Part shown: piece by piece, positions 1 to 5,538 of the stretch | Layout of the letters: each line of letters opens with the position of its first letter | Numbering within the stretch: position 1 is the first letter of the stretch | Source: Bacillota bacterium | GTDB taxonomy: Bacteria > Bacillota > Clostridia > Clostridiales > Clostridiaceae | Length of the DNA: 6,029 bases | Reading direction: 5' to 3' | Assembly: GCA_023440105.1 (NCBI GenBank) | Contig: JAEXSY010000266.1 | Location: forward strand, 1 to 6,029 | Made by a program: the position numbers and the translations under genes | Notes under the pieces: model-generated | Seen by the model: the letters and a program-made list of their open reading frames with translations, nothing else | What the model was told of the DNA's origin: nothing | Databases searched by the model: none

Positions 1-103
1 TTGCAAAGGTGTGCTGCAGTCCAAGAAGAATCATCTTTGGGGTTCCTAATTCCCTAGCGTCAAAAATACCTTCTTGGAGATTCTGATTTTTGTTCTTTAC
101 CAT
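1..103 (-). CDS. NCS2 (uracil/xanthine) permease, N-terminal fragment
   Basis: This is the beginning of a nucleobase:cation symporter-2 protein, an inner-membrane carrier for uracil or purines; only the first 34 codons lie in the window. The reading frame starts at an ATG (bases 103-101) seven bases after a strong AAGGAGGC ribosome binding site, which fixes the start. The translation begins MVKNKNQNL, continues with a DARELGTPK segment and runs into MILLGLQHTFA. The Gln-His pair followed by a hydrophobic run is the conserved TM1 signature of the family (UraA has LSLQHLFAMFGA, from memory). The short polar head followed by LGTPKMI is a pattern I associate with clostridial uracil/xanthine permeases. 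The substrate cannot be settled from so short a piece, although the TM1 text resembles UraA-type carriers more than the second permease in this window does. The gene has its own promoter and an attenuator-like leader. Confidence 0.85.
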   Translation of the reverse strand, partial: MVKNKNQNLQEGIFDARELGTPKMILLGLQHTFA

Positions 104-110
104 ATTAAAA

Positions 111-118
111 GCCTCCTT
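111..118 (-). promoter_or_regulatory. Ribosome binding site of the left-end permease
   Basis: On the minus strand the sequence AAGGAGGC lies seven bases upstream of the ATG at 103-101. It is a near-perfect Shine-Dalgarno match and identifies the true start of the partial NCS2 gene. It lies outside the terminator hairpin, so control in this leader appears to act on transcription rather than by hiding the ribosome site. Confidence 0.85.
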
Positions 119-138
119 AAATCATAGTTGTGTACTTA

Positions 139-163
139 TCAAGGAAAAAATAATATTCCTTGA
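139..163 (-). other. Hairpin between attenuator and ribosome binding site
   Basis: An inverted repeat forms a perfect 8-bp stem, TCAAGGAA with TTCCTTGA (139-146 and 156-163), around a nine-base A/T loop. It lies on the leader RNA after the terminator and about 20 bases before the ribosome binding site. No U-run follows it, so it is not a terminator in its own right. It may stabilise or pause the read-through transcript. Confidence 0.5.
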
Positions 164-178
164 GGAGTAGAAATTTGC

Positions 179-214
179 AAAAAAAATCCTGCAATGCACA
201 AAGGGCATGGCAAG
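179..214 (-). terminator. Intrinsic terminator in the permease leader
   Basis: On the minus strand the arm CUUGCCAUGC (214-205) pairs with GCAUUGCAGG (197-188) across a seven-base loop. This gives nine pairs, one of them G-U, with a single C/U mismatch. It is followed immediately by A and then eight U residues (186-179). It lies within the 5' leader about 76 bases before the start codon, so it is an attenuator rather than an end-of-operon terminator. Its first four bases are also needed by the competing long stem. Confidence 0.65.
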
Positions 215-326
215 ATTGTATATTCCAAAATCACAGCTAAAGAGGCATGTACCACTTAGGCTATTCAATATAACAATCTTGTCGAGCTTTCTATCTCGAA
301 TTAAAGATTTGTTTTGCATTGAGTGT

Positions 327-355
327 ATTTTAGCATATTCGAATCATTTTGTAAA
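327..355 (-). promoter_or_regulatory. Sigma-A-type promoter of the left-end permease
   Basis: On the minus strand a -35 box TTTACA (355-350) is followed after exactly 17 bases by a -10 box TAAAAT (332-327). The -10 is preceded by TGC, giving an extended -10 element. Each hexamer has one mismatch to the consensus. Transcription would begin around base 320 (an A), giving a leader of about 217 nt before the start codon at 103. Confidence 0.65.
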
Positions 356-544
356 TACTGCTTATGAATAACTAAAGTAGAAAAAACTTTTTATCAGGTT
401 TCATCTATTACTCTTAACAGATATCTATTCTATTTAGTAAATAAATATAGTACAATTATGTAAATGACTAATTATGGCGAAATATAAAGATATATGATAA
501 CAGTATAACTAAATACTACAGCATCCCTGCCTTAAGGAATCATA
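356..544 (+). other. AT-rich upstream region of the zinc-ribbon gene
   Basis: This stretch should hold the promoter of the plus-strand pair. A good -10-like TACAAT occurs at 451-456 but has only a poor -35 (TTCTAT at 428-433). TTAACA at 414-419 has only a weak -10 partner. I do not see a convincing promoter, operator or RNA structure here. The divergent permease promoter borders it at 350-355. Confidence 0.35.
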
Positions 545-550
545 GAGGAG
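545..550 (+). promoter_or_regulatory. Ribosome binding site deciding a GTG start
   Basis: GAGGAG lies ten bases before the GTG at 561 and thirteen before a second GTG at 564. The spacing favours 561. No ATG in the same frame lies close to this site. Confidence 0.65.
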
Positions 551-560
551 AGAAAATAAA

Positions 561-1919
561 GTGGTGCAGATAACAAATATTATAGATGGCATTGGAAAAA
601 GGATAACGAAAACGGGTTTAAGAGCATTTTCTACTGCCTACAAAAAAGCCAGAGATATAAAAACTAAAGGGAAAATATCAAAAATAGAAAAGAAGATTGT
701 AGAAGATTATAAAAAACTAGGCTTTCTTTACTTAAAGGATGAAAATAGCATTCTTTTTGATGATATTGCTCCCCTTATTAAGGAATCAGCTGATTTAATG
801 GATGAAATTACTTCTTTAAGAAAGGAAATTAATGAAATAAAAGAAATTGATTACTGCTTGTACTGTGGTGCTGAAATAAAAAATGGAAGCAAATTTTGTC
901 CTTACTGTGGCAAGGAAATAACTCATTTAGATAATAGAAATATAATTAAAGATAACTCTCCGGAAAATTCAATAGAGATTTATTCTAGCAAGGATAATAA
1001 CCTTTTAACATTAGATACTTCAAGGTCAAATAAGAAAAAAATAAATATTGCTGACTCTAGAAGGTTAGTCAAATTAAACAAGGAGGTTAACAAAAAGCTT
1101 AATCAGCTAAATGCTAACTGCATAACCATTGGTAAGAAATATTATGATCACTTAAATAACTCTCCTTCAGGATATGCCAATTCTATAATTATCCGTATTT
1201 TGGAGAATAAAGAAAAAATAAAGGAAATTAAAAATAGCCCTAAAGGAATAAAGACAGATGTTACTTGTCCTGACTGCCAGGAAGAAATATCAGAATTTTA
1301 CGAATATTGTCCTAGTTGTGGTCGTAATATATGCGAGATAACAAGTGAAATATTTGGAAGCAGTATTGTTAATGATCAACAATATCATAGAGCTGCAGGA
1401 GCCTTGGTTATTTGTACTTTTGTAATTTTAATAGGTGTAATTGGAAGTCTATGCTTTTTTGTAAGGGATTATAATAAGACAATTGACCTATTTGTAGAAG
1501 CCTGCTATACAGACGATACAGAATTATTTTACAGCCTTCTACCAGAGGATGTTATTAGCACCATTGGCAGCTCACAATGGTTCCTTGATTCAACTACAGA
1601 AGGTATGAAAACTAAAGAAAAAGTACTCAAAATGCTTGATATATTAATGCCTGATAGGACTGAAGGACCGAATAATTTGTATGGCAATAGATGGACGTAT
1701 AAATATGAAATAGTAAAGGAAGCTGAGATTACTATGAATGAAATGACAAGTTTATCAAGGGTTCCTTACTATTCCTATAACCTCAGTAAAGAAATTAAAG
1801 AAATGAAATCAGTGGAGCTTGTTGTTTCTATCGTTAATGATGGGAAGGTTTGGAGAAAAGACTCTTTTAACATTATCTTAGGTAATAAGGGAAGGGATTG
1901 GTACTTAATATCATGGTAA
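561..1919 (+). CDS. Membrane protein with two zinc ribbons and an extracytoplasmic domain
   Basis: I recognise the architecture but not a named function. The 452-residue product has two similar cytoplasmic modules. Each is a helical stretch (about 47-95 and 168-230) ending in a CxxC-x10-CxxC zinc ribbon: Cys99, 102, 113, 116 and Cys236, 239, 250, 253. A single membrane helix follows at about 278-301. The remaining 150 or so residues would face outside, begin YNKTIDLFVEACYTDDTELF, end in RDWYLISW, and resemble the NTF2-like/DUF4878-type domains seen after zinc ribbons in Firmicute membrane proteins. The start is a GTG at 561, with GAGGAG ten bases upstream (545-550); a second GTG at 564 is possible. 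The protein probably links a cytoplasmic zinc-ribbon module to something in the envelope. The lipoprotein gene follows after 67 bases on the same strand with no visible terminator between, so the two are probably one operon. Composition is AT-rich. Confidence 0.9.
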   Translation: MVQITNIIDGIGKRITKTGLRAFSTAYKKARDIKTKGKISKIEKKIVEDYKKLGFLYLKDENSILFDDIAPLIKESADLMDEITSLRKEINEIKEIDYCLYCGAEIKNGSKFCPYCGKEITHLDNRNIIKDNSPENSIEIYSSKDNNLLTLDTSRSNKKKINIADSRRLVKLNKEVNKKLNQLNANCITIGKKYYDHLNNSPSGYANSIIIRILENKEKIKEIKNSPKGIKTDVTCPDCQEEISEFYEYCPSCGRNICEITSEIFGSSIVNDQQYHRAAGALVICTFVILIGVIGSLCFFVRDYNKTIDLFVEACYTDDTELFYSLLPEDVISTIGSSQWFLDSTTEGMKTKEKVLKMLDILMPDRTEGPNNLYGNRWTYKYEIVKEAEITMNEMTSLSRVPYYSYNLSKEIKEMKSVELVVSIVNDGKVWRKDSFNIILGNKGRDWYLISW

Positions 1920-1986
1920 AGATAGAGAATAAGGGTTTTATGGAAAGGTGAAGCGCCGCATTATTGTGATTGGGGGATAATTAGGG

Positions 1987-3678
1987 ATGGAACTTGTAAA
2001 AGAAACGGAACATAAACAACTTCTATTTTGTGTTATTAGTATTTTATTATTAATTTTCAGTTTTATGGCTTCAGGGTGTAATACAGACAAAGACAATAAA
2101 AAGAAAACTGAAATTGAGGCGAAAAATAAAACTGTTGTTGAGCTAGTTATTGAAAAGTTACCAGATAAAACTACTTTTGTAGAAAATTCTTCCGGTGTCT
2201 GGATTGAGGATGAAGAAGGAAAAGAATACTATCACTATACTTATTTTGACTTTACTGGAATGGAAATGAAAATAATATATGATGATGGAAGCGAGGATAT
2301 GTATGTTTATGATGAATGGCTTGAAAATTTCTATAAGGATTTCTTTTTAGAGTTTGAAACCTATCAAAAAGAAAACCACTGGGAGCTTGGCGAGCAGAAA
2401 ATTGAAATAACTTATAGAGGATGTAGAGTTGACATTCCTGTTGAGGTTGTAGAGTCAAAGGTTGATAAAATTGAAATTGTTAAGCTTCCTGATAAAACTA
2501 AATACATAGAGAAAGCAGATGGTGATAAAAATGTGAGTGGTTTCTATGTTGAAGATCAGGAATATCAATACATATATGAAATAGATCCAAAAGGAATGGA
2601 AATAGAGATAAAATATAGTGATGGTAGCAGTGAAATATATACTTTTGATAATTCTCTAAAGTATGATTTTAAAGGAGAGTTGTTCGAAATAAATTATGAT
2701 GGGTTTGGAAGGCAAATCGGTGAATTGAAATGTGAGGTTTCCTATCAGGGAAAAAGGGATGAATTTTCTGTAAGCATTATTGATAATCCTGTAGAGAAAA
2801 TAGAAATAGTAAGCGAGCCTTATAAGAAGGAATTTTTTGAAGGCTATCCCTTTAGTAATTATTTGCAGAATTTAGATGGTTTAAAAATAAAAATAATATA
2901 TAAATCAGGAGAAGTTAAGGAATGGGAATGGAATGGCACTGACTCATGTTATTTTGATGGGTATCCAATTGATATTGATTATAACGCAGCACCCTTTGAA
3001 CTTATGAAAGATGCGAATACTATGCAGGTTGTATATATGGGATGCTATGACAATTATAGTATAAAAGTTAAAGAAACAGATGTGCAGAGCTTGGAGGTTG
3101 TGAAACCGCCTAATAGAACAGAATATTCGCTTGATTATGAAATATTTGCTAACTTCGAAGGAGCTTCTATAAAAATAAACTATAAGGATGGAACGAGCGA
3201 GATCTGTGAAGTTAATCTTTTATCGAATGAATCTACATGGGAGCTTTCGAGATGTTATTTGGATAATTATCCAGCTTCAATGGCACTGGATACTGTGAAT
3301 AATGAGATGGAACTTACTTATAAAAATGTTTCTTTAAAATATCCAATAACCATTACTGATAGCAGAGAAATTACTTCAATAGAGATTACCAAGGAGCCTG
3401 ATTTGTTATCAGGAAAGGGTATGGAATTAAAGGTTCATTATTACAATGGTGCAAGCGAAATCTTTAAAGTTTTAGAAACCGATACAACCTTTGTTCAAGA
3501 AAAAGAGGGCTATACCAGATATGGTTCATGCTTCTACACTGATGAAGGAATTTATTCCGATTGGATTGAAATCGAGAGATATTATAATAATGATAAAACA
3601 TATTTGTATAAAGTTCAGTTTTTAGGCAGAAAAGCTTCATTGCAGTCTGTTCCTAAGGCAGATGCTGCAGGTATGTAA
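1987..3678 (+). CDS. Lipoprotein with about five bacterial Ig-like repeats
   Basis: This 563-residue protein starts with a lipoprotein signal: charged head, hydrophobic run at about 12-27 and a lipobox ASGC with Cys31 as the lipidated residue. Ala rather than Leu at -3 makes the box slightly atypical. After a Lys/Asp-rich linker, about five repeats of roughly 100 residues begin near 48, 158, 268, 365 and 460. Each opens with a strand of the type IEIVKLPDKT. A Gly-Met/Leu-(E/K)-(I/M)-K-(I/V)-x-Y-x-(D/N)-G-x-(S/E)-E core follows, and each closes with a strand such as CEVSYQG. This is the pattern of Big_3-like surface Ig domains. The body is acidic and no enzymatic motif is visible, so an adhesive, structural or ligand-binding surface role is inferred. 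The ATG is preceded by GGGGGA nine bases upstream. It is probably co-transcribed with the zinc-ribbon gene. The C-terminal tail after the last repeat is short and has no anchor signal. Confidence 0.88.
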   Translation: MELVKETEHKQLLFCVISILLLIFSFMASGCNTDKDNKKKTEIEAKNKTVVELVIEKLPDKTTFVENSSGVWIEDEEGKEYYHYTYFDFTGMEMKIIYDDGSEDMYVYDEWLENFYKDFFLEFETYQKENHWELGEQKIEITYRGCRVDIPVEVVESKVDKIEIVKLPDKTKYIEKADGDKNVSGFYVEDQEYQYIYEIDPKGMEIEIKYSDGSSEIYTFDNSLKYDFKGELFEINYDGFGRQIGELKCEVSYQGKRDEFSVSIIDNPVEKIEIVSEPYKKEFFEGYPFSNYLQNLDGLKIKIIYKSGEVKEWEWNGTDSCYFDGYPIDIDYNAAPFELMKDANTMQVVYMGCYDNYSIKVKETDVQSLEVVKPPNRTEYSLDYEIFANFEGASIKINYKDGTSEICEVNLLSNESTWELSRCYLDNYPASMALDTVNNEMELTYKNVSLKYPITITDSREITSIEITKEPDLLSGKGMELKVHYYNGASEIFKVLETDTTFVQEKEGYTRYGSCFYTDEGIYSDWIEIERYYNNDKTYLYKVQFLGRKASLQSVPKADAAGM

Positions 3679-3743
3679 GAGAGGCTATCTATTCTCTACA
3701 AAGGATATAATCCAGGGAAGCCTTGGAAAAGAATTGAGGAGTT

Positions 3744-3779
3744 TGCTGTGCCATTGCTCCTAGGAAATATGGCACAGCA
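3744..3779. terminator. Perfect hairpin in the convergent gap, possible bidirectional terminator
   Basis: TGCTGTGCCAT (3744-3754) is the exact reverse complement of ATGGCACAGCA (3769-3779), giving an 11-bp perfect stem around a 14-base loop containing CCTAGG. It lies between the ends of the plus-strand lipoprotein (3678) and the minus-strand permease (3811), where a shared terminator is expected. Neither strand shows a proper U-run directly after the stem (GTTATATT on plus, AACTCCTC on minus). Termination is therefore inferred from position and stem strength only. Confidence 0.45.
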
Positions 3780-3810
3780 GTTATATTAGAACCTTTTCAT
3801 AAGGATATTA

Positions 3811-5172
3811 TTATTCCTCTGAGGAATTATCCTCTGGAACTATTATGTTTAATAAAAAAGCAACTAGGAAGGATAAAACTATAGGAGATTTTCCTATAAT
3901 GTTCTGCACATCAGCAGGGAAGAACTGCAGTGAAGCTGTAACAGTGCTTATGCCTACACCAAGAGCTAGAGAAATACCAACTATCATCTTGTTTCTATAG
4001 TTTAAGGGCTGCTCAGAAATCAGCTGTATTCCTGACATGGTTATAGCAGCAAAAACCGTTACCGTAGCACCACCCAGCACAGGGTAGGGAATAGTGGTCA
4101 TTAGAGCTCCGAATTTTGGACAGAGACCTGCTATAAGCATTATAATACCTACAATGAGGAAAACCTTCTTAGCCACTACCTTGGTAGTAACGATGAGTCC
4201 AACATTCTGGCTATAGGGATCTGTAGGAAGGCCACCAATACAGGCTCCAAGCATACCGCAGACACCTTGTCCCTTTATAGCTCCTCCAATCTCCTTATCT
4301 GTAGCTTCACGATTGAAGGCACCTATTGCTGTGGAGGAAACATCCCCAATGGTCTGAACTGCTTGAACTATATACATTAATATCATGGTGATAATGGCAG
4401 AAGGGTGGAACTCCATACCCCATTTAAATACCCTGGGTAAGGAAACCCAGGAGGCGCTTCTCACCGTATCGAAGTTTATCATACCCCCCATAAATAGAGC
4501 TATTATATAGCCTATTCCTATGCCTATGAGCATTCCTGATACCTTTATATAGCCCTTTCCAAAGAAGGAGCAGGCAAGAGTCACAGCCAGCACCACTAGA
4601 GTTATAATCCAGTACTTAGGAGCTCCAAAATCCTTCATGGAAGCATTGCCACCAGCCATATAATTCACAGCAGTGCTGTATAAGGATAAGCCGATACTTA
4701 GAACCACCGTACCACTAACTATAGGTGGGAAGAATTTTCTTATTTTTCCCATAAGCATTCCTAAAAATATAGAAGCAAAAGCAGCCACCAGCTGAGCTCC
4801 AAATATTGCTTTAATACCATAGGCAAGGCCTATAGCCGACAGTATAGGCATATAAGCAAAAGCAACACCCATAACATTAGGAAGCCCCATCCCAAAACCA
4901 AAGATAGGGAAGAGCTGAATTAGAGTTGTTATCCCCCCGATAACCATAGCTGCCTGCATCAAAAGAATCTTATCGCTCTCCGGAAGGCCGAGTAGCTGCG
5001 CAACCAGTATAGGAGGAGTAATATTTCCCACCAGCATAGCCAGCACATGCTGCATAGACTGCGGCAGAGCAATAGCAAAAGACGGCTTGCCCGATAGCTC
5101 AAACAAAGAACCTTCATCCTTAACAATTTTCTGAGCCTTAGAATTTAACATAAGCCTAACCCCCATATTCAT
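3811..5172 (-). CDS. NCS2-family nucleobase (xanthine/urate-type) permease
   Basis: This is a complete polytopic inner-membrane carrier of 453 residues, a usual length for NCS2 proteins, expected to import a purine or related base with a cation. Visible family features are the TM1 Gln-His pair (Q41-H42 in QSMQHVLAMLVGN), the TM3 segment GFGMGLPNVMG (91-101), the TM8 segment with TIGD (274-277) and the signature QNVGLIVTTK (322-331). Two oddities stand out by eye alignment to XanQ. Its TM8 Glu272 corresponds to Gln273 here, and its Asp304, exactly 20 residues before the signature Gln, corresponds to Gln302. The start is uncertain: ATG codons occur at 5172, 5166 and 5151, and a GGGGG eight bases before the last makes it a fair alternative. 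The gene follows carbamate kinase on the same strand across a 364-base repeat-filled spacer and probably shares its transcript. Sampled GC is about 43-50%, above the plus-strand pair. The substrate is inferred from family and context only. Confidence 0.93.
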   Translation of the reverse strand: MNMGVRLMLNSKAQKIVKDEGSLFELSGKPSFAIALPQSMQHVLAMLVGNITPPILVAQLLGLPESDKILLMQAAMVIGGITTLIQLFPIFGFGMGLPNVMGVAFAYMPILSAIGLAYGIKAIFGAQLVAAFASIFLGMLMGKIRKFFPPIVSGTVVLSIGLSLYSTAVNYMAGGNASMKDFGAPKYWIITLVVLAVTLACSFFGKGYIKVSGMLIGIGIGYIIALFMGGMINFDTVRSASWVSLPRVFKWGMEFHPSAIITMILMYIVQAVQTIGDVSSTAIGAFNREATDKEIGGAIKGQGVCGMLGACIGGLPTDPYSQNVGLIVTTKVVAKKVFLIVGIIMLIAGLCPKFGALMTTIPYPVLGGATVTVFAAITMSGIQLISEQPLNYRNKMIVGISLALGVGISTVTASLQFFPADVQNIIGKSPIVLSFLVAFLLNIIVPEDNSSEE

Positions 5173-5281
5173 TTAATCAATCCCACAATCTCCACCCTCA
5201 CCACAAGGGCCCTAATCCTCCGTTCTTCACTATAACCTTCTCTTTGCTCTTGTCCTTTGTTCTTGCTCTTATCCCTTGCTT

Positions 5282-5342
5282 TTGCTCTTGTCCCTTGCTT
5301 TTGCTCTTTCAACTCTTCACTTTTCACTCTTAGTTCTTCACT
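5282..5342. repeat. 61-bp direct repeat, copy 1
   Basis: This segment matches bases 5478-5538 with two differences (G/A at 5290/5486 and T/C in the following TTGCTTTTG/TTGCCTTTG). The offset is 196 bases. The shared part includes TTTCAACTCTTCAC and TTTTCACTCTTAGTTCTTCA. It is a higher-order unit inside the short array, which points to past segmental duplication rather than simple slippage. Confidence 0.85.
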
Positions 5343-5372
5343 GCCCTTCTCGCTCTTAGTTTTTCACTGCCC

Positions 5373-5413
5373 TTGCTCTTTTACTCTTTGCTCTTGTCCC
5401 TTGCTTTTGCTCT
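5373..5413. repeat. 41-bp direct repeat overlapping the array, copy 1
   Basis: Bases 5373-5413 recur at 5463-5503, an offset of 90, with two substitutions. The shared part includes TTGCTCTTTTACTCTTTG. The second copy overlaps copy 2 of the 61-bp repeat, so the array has nested duplications of different lengths. Confidence 0.8.
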
Positions 5414-5462
5414 CTCACTCTTATCTCTTAGCTTTTAGTTCTTAGCTCTCTTCTCTTAGCTT

Positions 5463-5503
5463 TTGCTCTTTTACTCTTTGCTCTTATCCCTTGCCTTTGC
5501 TCT
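5463..5503. repeat. 41-bp direct repeat overlapping the array, copy 2
   Basis: Partner of 5373-5413. The overlap with 5478-5538 means that bases 5478-5503 have relatives at both the 90-base and 196-base offsets. Confidence 0.8.
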
Positions 5504-5538
5504 TTCAACTCTTCACTTTTCACTCTTAGTTCTTCACT
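5478..5538. repeat. 61-bp direct repeat, copy 2
   Basis: Second copy of the unit at 5282-5342. Its right end reaches the last codon of carbamate kinase and covers two of the three bases of the stop codon (5537-5539), so the array abuts the gene exactly. Confidence 0.85.

Larger units (their letters stand above)
104..320 (-). promoter_or_regulatory. Structured attenuator leader, candidate riboswitch
   Basis: The predicted 5' leader of the left-end NCS2 gene holds several structures read on the minus strand. First is a small hairpin, UCGAG/CUCGA (299-282). Next is a long-range stem in which 281-267 pairs with 224-211 (CAAGAUUG with CAAUCUUG, then six A-U pairs after one bulged U). This stem encloses a roughly 42-nt insert with its own imperfect hairpin (GC-UAAG with CUUUAGC, inner GGU/GCC). 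Then comes an intrinsic terminator (214-179). The 3' strand of the long stem shares bases 214-211 with the 5' arm of the terminator, so the two cannot form fully together. That is the usual layout of a transcriptional riboswitch or protein-controlled attenuator. I compared the insert by eye with purine, preQ1, ykkC-type (guanidine, PRPP), tetrahydrofolate, ZTP and PyrR-binding elements and recognised none. Ligand and direction of control are unknown. Confidence 0.5.
5173..5536 (-). other. Spacer between carbamate kinase and permease, mostly repeat array
   Basis: No credible gene lies here. Read on the minus strand (the direction of transcription), bases from about 5540 down to about 5222 are a purine-rich degenerate array. 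The remaining 50 or so bases before the permease start hold a G-rich stretch with a GGGCCC palindrome and weak Shine-Dalgarno-like GGTGGAG and GTGGGA motifs. The plus-strand frames that stay open here encode only Leu/Ser/Phe-rich low-complexity peptides produced by the repeat. I see no promoter or terminator with confidence. Confidence 0.7.

Noticed and set aside
211..281. Possible purine riboswitch aptamer, because of the AU-rich closing stem and the nucleobase-transporter context.
   Set aside because: The conserved joining segments and paired loops of purine riboswitches are absent from the enclosed insert, so only the general stem/terminator layout was kept.
122..319. A 65-codon open frame on the minus strand covering almost the whole permease leader, starting about one base after the predicted transcription start.
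   Set aside because: It has no ribosome binding site, runs through the terminator U-run (giving Phe-rich text), and has no recognisable protein character. The RNA structures explain the region better. A leaderless leader peptide cannot be strictly excluded.
2252..2458. A 68-codon minus-strand open frame inside the lipoprotein gene.
   Set aside because: It lies entirely within a well-supported coding region, in antisense, with no start signals.
3712..3726. Small hairpin CCAGGG/CCTTGG after the lipoprotein gene as its terminator.
   Set aside because: It has only six pairs including one G-T, a three-base loop and no U-run on either strand.
5257..5445. A 62-codon plus-strand frame rich in Leu, Ser, Phe and Cys.
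   Set aside because: Its composition comes from the CTCTT/CCCTTG repeat. It has no ribosome site or domain and is opposite to the likely operon direction.
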